Source: Ignavibacterium sp. (GTDB taxonomy: Bacteria; Bacteroidota; Ignavibacteria; Ignavibacteriales; Ignavibacteriaceae). Taken from it: a stretch of 49,665 bases of DNA. Where the stretch lies: the NCBI GenBank assembly GCA_020354005.1, contig CP070637.1:2650812-2700476 (forward strand), given 5' to 3'. Positions 24,893-32,221 of this stretch are shown one piece after another; the first letter of the stretch is position 1, and each line of letters opens with the position of its first letter. Both the position numbers and the translations under genes were made by a program. The notes below the pieces were generated by a model that saw only the letters and a list, made by a program, of their open reading frames with translations, searched no databases and was not told the origin of the DNA.

Positions 24893-25345
24893 TTAATCAA
24901 ACATTTTTGAAAAGTGCATATGAACTGTCATCCATTTCCCATCTTGCTTTACAAGCACCATACTGGCTCTGCCGCTTTGATAATTCATCAGTCCTCCTTT
25001 TTCTTGCCACATAAACGTGAAATAAGCGGTAACAACTGCTGTGTTTCCGTTGTATACCTGAACATGTTCATCCTGTTGATGATAGTTTACGTAGGCAAGT
25101 GATGCGGTTCCTTCAATAAAGTTTTTCCACATAGCAGCATTGTGCCGTAAAGTTGATCCCACATAGGGAAATTCTGTATTATCATCTGCGAAATTTGACC
25201 AGTATGTTTTGTAATCCTGTTTGTTAAATGCATCTATATTTTTGTTAACTAATGCTAAAACATCTTCTTTATCTCCTGCAAAACTGTTTGCAGAAAATGA
25301 AAGGTAAAGACATACCACAGTTAAAGAAATGATTAGACTTTTCAT
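24893..25345 (-). CDS. Secreted NTF2-like (DUF4440-type) protein, first gene of the operon
   Basis: The 150-residue product has a signal peptide (MKSLIISLTVVCLYLSFSANSFA, then G). The mature chain shows 'VLALVNKNIDAFNKQDYKTYWSNFADDNTEFPYVGSTLRH', 'VQVYNGNTAVVTAYFTFMWQEK' and 'GRASMVLVKQDGKWMTVHMHFSKM'. The 'R.S.VLVKQDGKW.....H.S' ending is typical of DUF4440/SnoaL_3 proteins such as calcium/calmodulin-kinase association-domain-like families. A CCTCC-complementary ribosome site precedes the ATG. It starts the five-gene operon running down to 22546. Confidence 0.8.
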   Translation of the reverse strand: MKSLIISLTVVCLYLSFSANSFAGDKEDVLALVNKNIDAFNKQDYKTYWSNFADDNTEFPYVGSTLRHNAAMWKNFIEGTASLAYVNYHQQDEHVQVYNGNTAVVTAYFTFMWQEKGGLMNYQSGRASMVLVKQDGKWMTVHMHFSKMFD

Positions 25346-25580
25346 TTAGCCTCCTATTTAAGTTTGTTGATTAGAATTAATTGTTACGCTCTTTTTCAAA
25401 TACAAATACTTATCCGCCTAAACAAGTAACTGTATTTACAATTATTTAAACTTTTTCAGAATAATAGTATTGGTGTGAACTAAAAACTCAAGTGCCGCTT
25501 TGCAATTGCCTGGCGTGTGAGATGAAATTACTAGCAAGAGTATAAGTAAGGAATTTGAATACCTTACAAATTGGTTCTAA

Positions 25581-25690
25581 CATTAAGCCTCCTAATAAAA
25601 TTGTAAGAAAAAAATTGATTGTGCCCGCAGTGTGATTCGCAAGTATTTCAAGCTATGAATTTATTTGCTAATCACCAAATAAAATATTTT
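25581..25690 (-). repeat. Duplicated leader/promoter region (copy 1), in front of a lost gene
   Basis: About 105 bases here match, at roughly 80% by eye, the leader of the cupin gene at 28300-28405. The match includes the AGGAGGCTTAATG translation start and the segments GCGGGCACAAT and TTTGGTGATTAG (minus strand). After the ATG only about 31 codons remain open ('MLEPICKVFKFLTYTLASNF'), with no recognisable protein, so a gene has been lost. The rest of the 25346-25869 gap shows nothing else. Confidence 0.65.
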
Positions 25691-25869
25691 AATAATTTTA
25701 TTTAATTGAAGTGGCTGTTAAATATTAACTATGTTAATGTCTGCTATAATAAACTAAGAGTTTTTTATCTGTTTAGTTAGTTAAAATTGGCATAAAATGG
25801 GAATTGTACTTAATTCGAATTCGATATAAGTTAAATTTTGATATTATCAAAACATCAGCGGGAGGTAAG

Positions 25870-27282
25870 ATGGAAAAAATAAAATTACTACTGGTTGGCA
25901 TTCTGGTTCTTTTGGTTCTTAGCTGCACCGATCAAATAACAACAATCGTCGAAGAATCACCATTACCCGTAAAGCTTTATCCATATGAAACCATTTATGA
26001 TGAGGCTACATTTAAAGCGAGAAGGGAAGCTCTTGTTAATAATATTCCAAATAATACTTTTGCACTTATCTTTACAAATGATATCTATCTGCGAAACGGA
26101 AGTGTTGATTATGACTTCAGGCCATCTTCATGCTTCTTTTACCTCACCGGGTTTGATGAGCCCAATGCAATTGCAATAGTAAGGAAACATATATTCGGTG
26201 GTACTGATCAATCAGAGTTGATTATGTTTGTAGAGGAACGCAGTGGTGCCTGGCTACAATGGCTTGGACCTGTTTACGGACCTGAAGGCGCAATGGAATA
26301 TTTTTATGCAGATACTGCATACACTATCTGGGAATTCAAATCTGTAATAAAATCAATTTTTGATGCACAATTATATCAAAGCGTTTACGCAAACCTCGAA
26401 TGTAATCCGTCCCTGGTTGATTCCCTTTATAATTGCGGTGGTACCGTTCCAACTGTGCACGACATAAATGAAATTGTAGATAAGCAAAGAGTAATTAAGT
26501 CTTCAATCGAACTGGATCTCATACAAAGAGCAGTTGATGTAACAGCGCAGGCGTTCTCACAGGCAATAAGAAATATTGAACCAGGAATGTATGAATATGA
26601 AGTTGAAGCAATCTTTGGTTATATCTTAAAACTTAACGGATGTCCACGAATGGCTTTCCCTCCAATTATTGCTTCGGGACCAAACATAAATATACTGCAC
26701 TATTCTGCAAACAGTAGAGAGATGCAAAACGGCGACTTGGTTATGATGGATTACGGTGCCGAGTATGGATATTATGCGGCAGATATAACACGCACATTAC
26801 CGGTTAATGGAAAGTTTACACCACAGCAGGCAACCATTTACAACATTGTACTTGAAACTATTCGTACAGTAATAAATGAAGCAGCACCCGGCAAAAGTTA
26901 TTACGATCTTTATTATCGTAACCGTGATATCATACTAGACAGGTTGCTTGAAAAGGGAATTATCAGCGGGAATAAAAATCAAATCATCTCTTCAGGTCAG
27001 TACCGGCAATATATACCTGCAGGATTAGCTCATCCGGTTGGACTCGATGTTCACGATCCATTTCCTAGAGAAAGTAACGGAGATAAAATATTAAAAGAGA
27101 ATATGATTTTAGCTTTTGAACCACACATATATTTATATGAAGGTGACCAAACCGTAAACCAGGATTACTGGAATGTTAGTGCACGGATTGAGGATGTGGT
27201 TCTAATTACAAGCACTGGTGCTCAGGTTTTAAGCAGCTCTTTGCCGGTTGAGATTGCTGATATTGAAGCGATGATGAAGTAA
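25870..27282 (+). CDS. M24-family (aminopeptidase P-like) peptidase, lipoprotein
   Basis: I take the ATG at 25870, which follows GGGAGGT and begins a lipoprotein signal (MEKIKLLLVGILVLLVLSC, lipobox VLSC). A TTG further upstream would hide that signal. The 470-residue product has an N-terminal creatinase-like domain ('SCFFYLTGFDEPNAIAIV') and a C-terminal pita-bread domain. Its five metal ligands are visible: Asp in 'MMDYGAEYG', Asp in 'YAADITRTLP', His in 'GLAHPVGLDVHD', Glu in 'LAFEPHIYL' and Glu in 'SARIEDVVLI'. It should remove N-terminal residues before proline, using Mn or Co, from peptides outside the inner membrane. Secreted, lipid-anchored aminopeptidase P is unusual but known in Bacteroidota-type bacteria. 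Confidence 0.92.
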   Translation: MEKIKLLLVGILVLLVLSCTDQITTIVEESPLPVKLYPYETIYDEATFKARREALVNNIPNNTFALIFTNDIYLRNGSVDYDFRPSSCFFYLTGFDEPNAIAIVRKHIFGGTDQSELIMFVEERSGAWLQWLGPVYGPEGAMEYFYADTAYTIWEFKSVIKSIFDAQLYQSVYANLECNPSLVDSLYNCGGTVPTVHDINEIVDKQRVIKSSIELDLIQRAVDVTAQAFSQAIRNIEPGMYEYEVEAIFGYILKLNGCPRMAFPPIIASGPNINILHYSANSREMQNGDLVMMDYGAEYGYYAADITRTLPVNGKFTPQQATIYNIVLETIRTVINEAAPGKSYYDLYYRNRDIILDRLLEKGIISGNKNQIISSGQYRQYIPAGLAHPVGLDVHDPFPRESNGDKILKENMILAFEPHIYLYEGDQTVNQDYWNVSARIEDVVLITSTGAQVLSSSLPVEIADIEAMMK

Positions 27283-27370
27283 TTGTTTTATTAAGATTAA
27301 TTTAATCTAAATGAGTTGTACACCTCCCTTGGAAAAGTCAATTTTTATATGATTCTCTCCCCCCCTTAGT

Positions 27371-27391
27371 CCCCTCCTCAGGCAGGAGGGG
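27371..27391. repeat. Hairpin left of the DUF559 gene
   Basis: CCCCTCCT and AGGAGGGG pair around CAGGC. It is preceded by C-rich sequence (27355-27366) and matches in stem sequence the hairpin on the other side of the DUF559 gene. Confidence 0.65.
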
Positions 27392-27427
27392 AAAATATAT
27401 ATAATTATTTTTCTATAAATTAATGTT

Positions 27428-27787
27428 GTGAGAACATTTAACAGGAAATATCTTAAACAAAAAAGGAAAGACTTAAGAAACAATCCCACACAAGCAGAAG
27501 CATTTTTGTGGGGACATTTAAAGGGAAGTAAACTTGAAGGAAGAAAGTTTAGCAGACAGGCAAGTATAAAATCCTTCATAGTTGATTTTTATTGTCCTGA
27601 AGAAAAACTTGTGGTAGAACTGGATGGCGATCTTCATTTTGATGAAGAAGTCAAAAAATATGATGAGGATAGAACCAAAAAGATTAATAAAGAAGGAATC
27701 AAAGTTATCAGATTCGAAAATCAGGAAGTTCTTTTGAATCTAGATAGTGTCTTATCAGAAATAAAACACCACTTTAAAACAATATAA
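27428..27787 (+). CDS. DUF559 endonuclease-like protein
   Basis: The 119-residue protein is a typical DUF559 member. 'LRNNPTQAEAFLWGHLKG' begins the domain, then 'GRKFSRQASIKSFIVDFYCPEEKLVVELDGDLHF' supplies the restriction-endonuclease-like core (D of 'VDFYCP' and E-x-D of 'VELDG'), and 'VIRFENQEVLLNL' closes it. This is the Vsr/PD-(D/E)XK-like nuclease fold. The start is GTG at 27428, as no ATG lies in frame before the domain. The gene is framed by two GC-rich hairpins with the same CCCCTCCT stem, and the A/T of the flanks differ from the neighbours. DUF559 genes are often repeated in genomes in such a frame, which suggests a small mobile unit. Confidence 0.9.
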   Translation: MRTFNRKYLKQKRKDLRNNPTQAEAFLWGHLKGSKLEGRKFSRQASIKSFIVDFYCPEEKLVVELDGDLHFDEEVKKYDEDRTKKINKEGIKVIRFENQEVLLNLDSVLSEIKHHFKTI

Positions 27788-27801
27788 TTCAAATAGATTA
27801 T

Positions 27802-27870
27802 CCCCTCCTCATTTTATGAGGAGGGGTGTTACTCTACCTGCCGGAAGGCAGGTTTAGTGACGGGGTGGTG
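27802..27870. repeat. Hairpins right of the DUF559 gene
   Basis: CCCCTCCTCAT and ATGAGGAGGGG pair perfectly around TTT (27802-27826). A second hairpin ACCTGCC/GGCAGGT follows (27836-27853), and then 'GTGACGGGGTGGTG', which is loosely complementary to the C-rich sequence at the left border. Together with 27355-27391 this frames the DUF559 gene. Confidence 0.65.
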
Positions 27871-27915
27871 AAAAAAATAATTACACCTAACAACCAAACT
27901 TAAAACTACTCACAA

Positions 27916-28302
27916 TCATTCATCTTTTGTTTGCTTAAATTCGATCTGGATCACTTCAAATCCTTCCTTTCCAATATTTTCGGGTTGATGCTTGTCGCCA
28001 GGCGTCCAGATAACCTGACCGGCTTTAGGTTTCATCTCCTGTGACGTGCCATCAGGCAAAGTCATTTTGGCAAAGCCATCAGTCAGAAAAACTGCTACAC
28101 CTTCCGGATGAGAGTGCATTACTGATTTATCTCCGGGACCGTAAGTTATCCGTAAAACACGCACCTTATCATTTTCAAATTCTACCTTGTAGTGTTCCGG
28201 ATCTACTTTTACTGCATCCTGTGCTAATGTTGTGTTAGTTGAAAAAAGGGCTGCCAACATTGTGAGCAGAAAACTGAATACAAAAAACCTTAATGCTTTC
28301 AT
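27916..28302 (-). CDS. Exported cupin-domain protein
   Basis: The 128-residue product has a signal peptide (MKALRFFVFSFLLTMLAALF...TTLA, then Q). The mature part is a single cupin: motif 1 'GDKSVMHSHPEGVAVFLTDG' contains the His-x-His and a following Glu, and motif 2 'GQVIWTPGDKHQPENIG' contains the third His. Together they form a metal site (three His and one Glu). Export of a small cupin is found in several Bacteroidota-like lineages. The substrate is unknown. Its leader (28300-28405) is duplicated at 25581-25690. It faces the DUF559 unit on its 3' side. Confidence 0.85.
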   Translation of the reverse strand: MKALRFFVFSFLLTMLAALFSTNTTLAQDAVKVDPEHYKVEFENDKVRVLRITYGPGDKSVMHSHPEGVAVFLTDGFAKMTLPDGTSQEMKPKAGQVIWTPGDKHQPENIGKEGFEVIQIEFKQTKDE

Positions 28303-28405
28303 TAAGCCTCCTATAAAGTTTGTTAGAAAAAAAAATTAATTGTGCCCGCTGTAGGATTCAGAAGTAACTTAAGCTAAGAATTTATTTACTAATCACCAAA
28401 TAATT
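28300..28405 (-). repeat. Leader/promoter region of the cupin gene (copy 2 of the duplication)
   Basis: On the minus strand it runs from TTTGGTGATTAG through AGCGGGCACAAT to TATAGGAGGCTTAATG and matches 25581-25690. Conserved segments are separated by more variable ones, as expected for a promoter plus 5' leader. Confidence 0.65.
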
Positions 28406-28454
28406 AATTTAAGTAAATACTATCCAACAACTACTATAAAATTTATAGTAGTCA

Positions 28455-28509
28455 CGACCTCACCCTTAAATCCCTCTCCTTACCAAGGAGAGGGAAATTG
28501 GGAGAGGTT
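28455..28509. repeat. 55-bp hairpin repeat, copy 1
   Basis: CCCTCTCCTT and AAGGAGAGGG pair perfectly around ACC; the outer CGACCTCACCC and GGGAGAGGTT can pair loosely. The sequence differs from the copy at 30027-30081 by a single base in 55. It is directly followed by a decayed sorting tail. Confidence 0.85.
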
Positions 28510-28514
28510 TTTTT

Positions 28515-28655
28515 ATGTTAAAAGTGTATAATGTTTTAGGAAATAAAATTGCAACTCATTTAAACGAGTATAAAGAACCAGGTAATTAGGCAGTTAACTT
28601 TACGGCCATTAACCTAGCGAGTGCGATTTACTTTTAAGAACTCAAGGCAGGCAAG
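28515..28655 (+). pseudogene. Orphan type IX sorting-domain fragment, decayed (relic 1)
   Basis: The frame from 28515 reads 'MLKVYNVLGNKIATHLNEYK', then 'EPGN', a stop, 'AVNFTAINLASAIYF', a stop and 'ELKAG'. This is the C-terminal sorting domain of a type IX secretion cargo ('xVYNVLGxExATLVNExxxPGxYxVxFxAxxLxSGIYFYxLxAG') without a cargo protein in front of it. Two nonsense codons and the missing last segment show that it is dead. It abuts the 55-bp hairpin, an arrangement repeated at 30027-30301. Confidence 0.8.
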
Positions 28656-28764
28656 ATTATATTGCCCTGTTTGATATCAATACTTATCTGATTTTTCTAT
28701 TTGAATATGAATTACGTTAAATTTATAACAAAGATAATTCATCATTAAATATTATATAAAACTT

Positions 28765-28965
28765 ATGAGCGAAGACACAAAGACATTGCATTGTTTAAGC
28801 TGCAATATTTCTGAAAATGAAATACCACTGGTTAATTTAAATTATTCCGGTAAGCCGGCATATATTTGTTCCCGCTGCCTGCCTTTATTAATTCATCACC
28901 CGCAGGAATTAATTGGAAAGCTTAAGGGCGCTGAGAATATACCACCAGCAGAACATCAGGATTAA
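28765..28965 (+). CDS. Small zinc-ribbon-like protein
   Basis: The 66-residue product has two CxxC pairs ('LHCLSCNIS' and 'AYICSRCLPLLI') about 25 residues apart, with a 'GKPAYIC' turn. That is the layout of a treble-clef or ribbon zinc site. The C-terminal part is helical. There is no clear ribosome-binding site before the ATG, but the cysteine spacing is unlikely to arise by chance. Function unknown. Confidence 0.6.
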   Translation: MSEDTKTLHCLSCNISENEIPLVNLNYSGKPAYICSRCLPLLIHHPQELIGKLKGAENIPPAEHQD

Positions 28966-28984
28966 AATCATACAACTCAATTAA

Positions 28985-29074
28985 TATTGGTTCCTATAAT
29001 TACAGGCAGGACATTCTTCGTTCAGCTCAGAACAAGGTTTTGTACAGTCAAAAAAGATGATCTTGATGAAGTAA
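28985..29074 (+). pseudogene. Type IX sorting-domain fragment, frameshifted (relic 2)
   Basis: One frame reads 'GSYNYR' and the next, one base shifted, reads 'LQAGHSSFSSEQG' and 'FVQSKKMILMK' to a TAA at 29072-29074. Together these give the end of a sorting domain ('GIYFYRLQAG...FVQTKKMILMK'), with a short Gly/Ser insertion in the same place as the insertion in the tail at 30083-30301. No cargo precedes it. Confidence 0.7.
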
Positions 29075-29157
29075 AAAAAGTATTGATTGATCAAAGGTAA
29101 GATGTGTTTGTTATCTTTATAATCTTTTAGCAAACTCTGAACATAGGATAATTATTA

Positions 29158-29188
29158 ATGCCTCCCATTTTCAGAGAGGCATTTTTTT
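29158..29188 (+). terminator. Rho-independent terminator
   Basis: ATGCCTC and GAGGCAT pair around an 11-base loop and are followed by seven Ts on the plus strand. It ends plus-strand transcription coming from the zinc-ribbon gene or sorting-tail relic, just before the convergent spondin-like gene. Confidence 0.8.
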
Positions 29189-29196
29189 AAAACTAA

Positions 29197-29895
29197 TTAG
29201 TCTATTCTGGTAATTGTAAGTTTGGCAACTGGTTCGTCCCATCCATAAGTCTCTGGAGCAAGATCACCTACGCCAGTTATTCCCTTATGAAATCTAATTT
29301 TTTCACTGGTTGAATTTCCTTCAAACGGAGTATTACAGCAAGGTCCAGGTATGTGTGCTTCCAATTCAGTATTCTGTTCGGAACCTGCATCATATGCACG
29401 GAGATAGTATGTTTTAGTTCCCTTTTGTGGTAGCTGAAGTTTATCTGCGCCTGTAAATCCATCGTTTGTGTTTACAAGCATTGAGACCATTGAAAGTTTC
29501 ATATAATTTCCCTCAGCAGAAATATTATAAGTGCCTGACGATCCCGGAACGATTAAACCTCCAACAACAACGTTTAAAACCTTTGGTGAATTATTTAAGA
29601 GAGTAACCAAAGGATCATTGAAAGCATCCTGAGCCACTTGTGCTAACTCGCTGCTTGCATATCCACCAATATGAAATAATCTGAATGTAGGAGCATGTAC
29701 TGCAAATACCGGTGGTGAGAAAGGTTGACTTCCTGCAGGACTCAGGTTTTCCAACCTAACTTCATATTCTGCAGTAAACGATGGACTTTTTTCAAGTGTA
29801 CCCGGATCGGTTGGGATATCCGTTGGCCCCTCATTACAGCCGATAGTAAAAAGGCCTAGAATCAGAGCTGAGAAGCTCAAAAAAATAGTTTTCAT
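29197..29895 (-). CDS. Spondin-domain lipoprotein
   Basis: The best start is the ATG at 29895, which begins a lipoprotein signal (MKTIFLSFSALILGLFTIGC, lipobox TIGC); longer forms up to 30006 lack one. The mature part of the 232-residue protein is a Spondin_N domain: 'EYEVRLENLSPAGSQPFSPPVFAVH', 'LFHIGGYASSELAQVAQD', 'LSMVSMLVNTNDGFTGADKLQL', 'YYLRAYDAGSEQNTEL', 'GPCC'. The 'MLVNTNDGFTG' segment is the usual core signature. Bacterial spondin proteins are surface-exposed and of unknown function. A terminator for the opposite strand lies just beyond its stop. Confidence 0.9.
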   Translation of the reverse strand: MKTIFLSFSALILGLFTIGCNEGPTDIPTDPGTLEKSPSFTAEYEVRLENLSPAGSQPFSPPVFAVHAPTFRLFHIGGYASSELAQVAQDAFNDPLVTLLNNSPKVLNVVVGGLIVPGSSGTYNISAEGNYMKLSMVSMLVNTNDGFTGADKLQLPQKGTKTYYLRAYDAGSEQNTELEAHIPGPCCNTPFEGNSTSEKIRFHKGITGVGDLAPETYGWDEPVAKLTITRID

Positions 29896-30026
29896 TATTA
29901 CCTCTAAATAATTATTGTGATGTTGGAACATAAGATTTGGAAGTGAATGAGTTATCACAGATTTATAACTTAAGTTTAAAATTTTTTTAAAGATACCCTG
30001 CACCACAATATAATTTACAATAGCCT

Positions 30027-30081
30027 CGACCTCACCCTTAAATCCCTCTCCTTACCAAGGAGAGGGAAATAGGGAGAGGTT
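30027..30081. repeat. 55-bp hairpin repeat, copy 2
   Basis: This is nearly identical (54 of 55) to 28455-28509, with the perfect stem CCCTCTCCTT/AAGGAGAGGG. The sorting-domain frame that follows is open back through the hairpin as far as a TAA before it. Confidence 0.85.
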
Positions 30082-30082
30082 A

Positions 30083-30301
30083 GTAACATTAATAGTATAC
30101 GATGTTTTAGGAAACGAAATTGCAACCTTGGTAAATAAAATTAATGAGGCAGGTAATTATGAAGTTAACTTTAATGCCGCCGAACTAGCGAGGGGTATTT
30201 ATTCCTATCAATTACGAGCAGGTAATCCTCCACCGGGCTCCCTGGATGGACAGGCAGGACAAGGTTTTGTGCAGGCAAAGAAAATGTTGATAATTAAATG
30301 A
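30083..30301 (+). other. Orphan type IX sorting domain with intact frame but no cargo or start
   Basis: From 30083 to the TGA at 30299-30301 the frame reads a complete sorting tail: 'VTLIVYDVLGNEIATLVNKI', 'GNYEVNFNAAELARGIYSYQ', 'LRAGN', an insertion 'PPPGSLDGQAGQG', then 'FVQAKKMLIIK'. No ATG or cargo protein lies upstream; the frame runs back through the 55-bp hairpin. It is either the broken end of a lost cargo gene or a transposable tail carried with the hairpin. The rest of the 29896-30455 gap holds two small hairpins and nothing else. Confidence 0.75.
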
Positions 30302-30320
30302 TTCCATCATTTAATTTGAA

Positions 30321-30340
30321 ATCCCGACCTTGTCGGGGAT
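30321..30340. terminator. Hairpin after the orphan sorting domain
   Basis: ATCCCGAC and GTCGGGGAT pair around CTT with one bulged G. There is no T tract, so it may be a structural repeat rather than a terminator. Confidence 0.4.
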
Positions 30341-30379
30341 CCTGATGAAATAAGCATTTAATAATACCAAGATCGGTTC

Positions 30380-30412
30380 ACCCCTGCTTAATAACATAGA
30401 CGGGGTTTTTTA
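30380..30412 (+). terminator. Possible terminator
   Basis: ACCCC and GGGGT enclose 17 bases and are followed by a run of Ts. The stem is short. Confidence 0.4.
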
Positions 30413-30455
30413 TTAAGTGTTATGATTGGTGTGTGTTATATCCCCTTCTATTGAG

Positions 30456-31007
30456 TCACCACTTTTCTACCTCTGTATCGACCCGAGTCAATTCATAGCG
30501 TGTCTCGAAGGCAACCTCTCCATTTTCCATCATATCCATCCAGATCAGCAAACTTTTATCTTTTTTCTGAAAATGAACTCCATGCATATGCAGCTCATCG
30601 TGTGATTGGGTATTACCAACTTGACCATTACATAAAAAGTGGAGATCTCCCTCAGTCTCTGAAGTTACGGCAGTAAGATTGGGTTGATTCTGTAATTGAC
30701 AATAATGATTGGCAAGTAAAATTCCGTCATCTAGATTATAAACCGTTAGCATCTCTGTAGGAGTACCCACTTTTAGTCGTTCAATTATTACCCCTTCTCT
30801 AGATGTTAAATCAAATTCCCAACCAAACACACCCTCTTCACCTCCTTGAACTACCCACTTACCTTCGAGCCCTTTAAGGTAATTAAATGCGGCTTCACTA
30901 TCTGGAAGAGGTCTATGACTTTGTGATTGGGTGCTTGTAGGGGCAGTAATACAAATAACAAATAGACTTATAGCGAAGTACTGAATTTTAATTTTTTTTG
31001 ATTTCAT
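30456..31007 (-). CDS. Exported lipocalin-like protein of unknown function
   Basis: The 183-residue product has a signal peptide (basic start, 'YFAISLFVICITAPTSTQSQ'). The mature part is beta-rich ('LEGKWVVQGGEEGVFGWEFDLTSREGVIIERLKV', 'TEMLTVYNLDDGILLANHYCQLQNQPNL', 'LLIWMDMMENGEVAFETRYELTRV'). The order G-x-W near the start, repeated short strands and an aromatic end suggests a lipocalin or heme-binding-like barrel, similar to uncharacterised DUF1579-like proteins. The assignment is tentative. An AAAGGAC site precedes the ATG. Confidence 0.6.
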   Translation of the reverse strand: MKSKKIKIQYFAISLFVICITAPTSTQSQSHRPLPDSEAAFNYLKGLEGKWVVQGGEEGVFGWEFDLTSREGVIIERLKVGTPTEMLTVYNLDDGILLANHYCQLQNQPNLTAVTSETEGDLHFLCNGQVGNTQSHDELHMHGVHFQKKDKSLLIWMDMMENGEVAFETRYELTRVDTEVEKW

Positions 31008-31159
31008 ATTTTTGTCCTTTAATTGAAAGTAATTTGAAAGTTTATTTTATTATAATATAATTTTAATGCAGGTAAGAGAATACAATGTTTTTAAACTTAA
31101 CAAATTCCCCAATTACACAGCTTTCCGACCATATTAATGAATTACAGCCAGATTAAGAG

Positions 31160-31246
31160 CAATGTTAAATTTTATCAGAAATCTCCTGCGCATCTTAGTC
31201 AGCACGTATCATTTGCTTTACTTCAGCTTCAGAGTTCATTTTACGG
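31160..31246 (-). repeat. 3'-associated repeat, copy 1 (after the methyltransferase)
   Basis: On the minus strand it starts 40 bases after the methyltransferase stop and holds a 75-base frame starting 'MNSEAEVKQMIRAD', broken by one TAA, and ending at ATTTAACATTGC. It matches the copies at 32222-32290 and 33381-33469. Confidence 0.75.
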
Positions 31247-31285
31247 AGAAAGTGTTTTATTAGCGTTTGCTGTGTCCTTAGCATT

Positions 31286-32080
31286 TTACACTACTCCACG
31301 AACAGCCCAGGCACGGGCAATTAAGGCTATTGCCCCATCGGCCAGCACCGGAAGCACTGCCTTAAGCTGCTCCTCCAATGCTTTTCTTTGTTCATTACTC
31401 AGTGACATTGCATAGCCAGGTGCCGGACCTTGTCCCCCCAAAAAGGGCGACCAGTAATCATCGAAATCTCTGAAAATGGTTGGAACATCAATAGCCCAGG
31501 TCTCTACATTTTTTAGACCTGCCTCCTGAAACAACGCTTCAAGGGCTGATCGTTGGCAAAGTGGGAACCGGTCTCCTTCATCCAATTCTTTAGCAAGAGG
31601 GTCAATCGCAATCGCCGCGTCCCAGAAATGACGCAACATCTGCATCTTTTCCGCATAATCCCAAACATATCCGGCTACAACACCTCCTGTACGGATAGTC
31701 CGAACCATTTCAGTCAAAGCAATTATGGGAGCGGGAATAAAGTTCAAGGCCAAACCTGAGACAACCACATCAAAGTAGCCCGTCTTAGCAGGTAACTTTC
31801 GGGCATCACCTACATGAAATCTAAGGCGAGTGTCTTTATATGTTTGTTGAGCAAATGCGATGAAAGTATCTGAGGCGTCTACGGCCAGAACCTCCTGTGG
31901 TGCTGTCACCTCAATAATTGATGAACTAAGTACGCCTGTTCCACAGCCAACATCAAGCCAGCGTAGCTGTTCAGTCATAGACAACCACTCAAGAAATTCA
32001 TAGGCCACCGGTCGACTCCAGCGCCCCATAAAAAAATCGTATGGATTTCCACTTTCCCAGGGGTCAGTTTGCACAGACAT
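31286..32080 (-). CDS. Class I SAM-dependent methyltransferase
   Basis: The 264-residue protein has a Rossmann-type methyltransferase fold: motif I 'LRWLDVGCGTGVLS', motif II 'VLAVDASDTFIAFAQ', a 'HVGDARKLPAKTGYFDVVVSGLALNFI' acidic loop and motif IV, and 'TIRTGGVVAGYVWDY'. It resembles the UbiE/COQ5 and small-molecule methyltransferase group; the substrate is unknown. Codon use and base composition are visibly more GC-rich than in neighbouring genes, which suggests recent transfer. AAGGAGA precedes the ATG closely. It is the first of three successive gene units here that each end with the same 3' repeat. Confidence 0.9.
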   Translation of the reverse strand: MSVQTDPWESGNPYDFFMGRWSRPVAYEFLEWLSMTEQLRWLDVGCGTGVLSSSIIEVTAPQEVLAVDASDTFIAFAQQTYKDTRLRFHVGDARKLPAKTGYFDVVVSGLALNFIPAPIIALTEMVRTIRTGGVVAGYVWDYAEKMQMLRHFWDAAIAIDPLAKELDEGDRFPLCQRSALEALFQEAGLKNVETWAIDVPTIFRDFDDYWSPFLGGQGPAPGYAMSLSNEQRKALEEQLKAVLPVLADGAIALIARAWAVRGVV

Positions 32081-32221
32081 TCTCCTTGTTATTTACTGTG
32101 AGCATAAATAGTAATATTAGTAAATGATACTAACGTAGAACCTCCATCGTTTTAGGATTCTAATCTTCAGAATTCTTTATTCAATCTCAACTGTAACTTT
32201 ACTCACAGATAAGTTAAGTGC

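Noticed and set aside
27307..27579. A minus-strand frame over the DUF559 unit
   Set aside because: It reads through the hairpin and the antisense of DUF559; basic and low-complexity content, no family.
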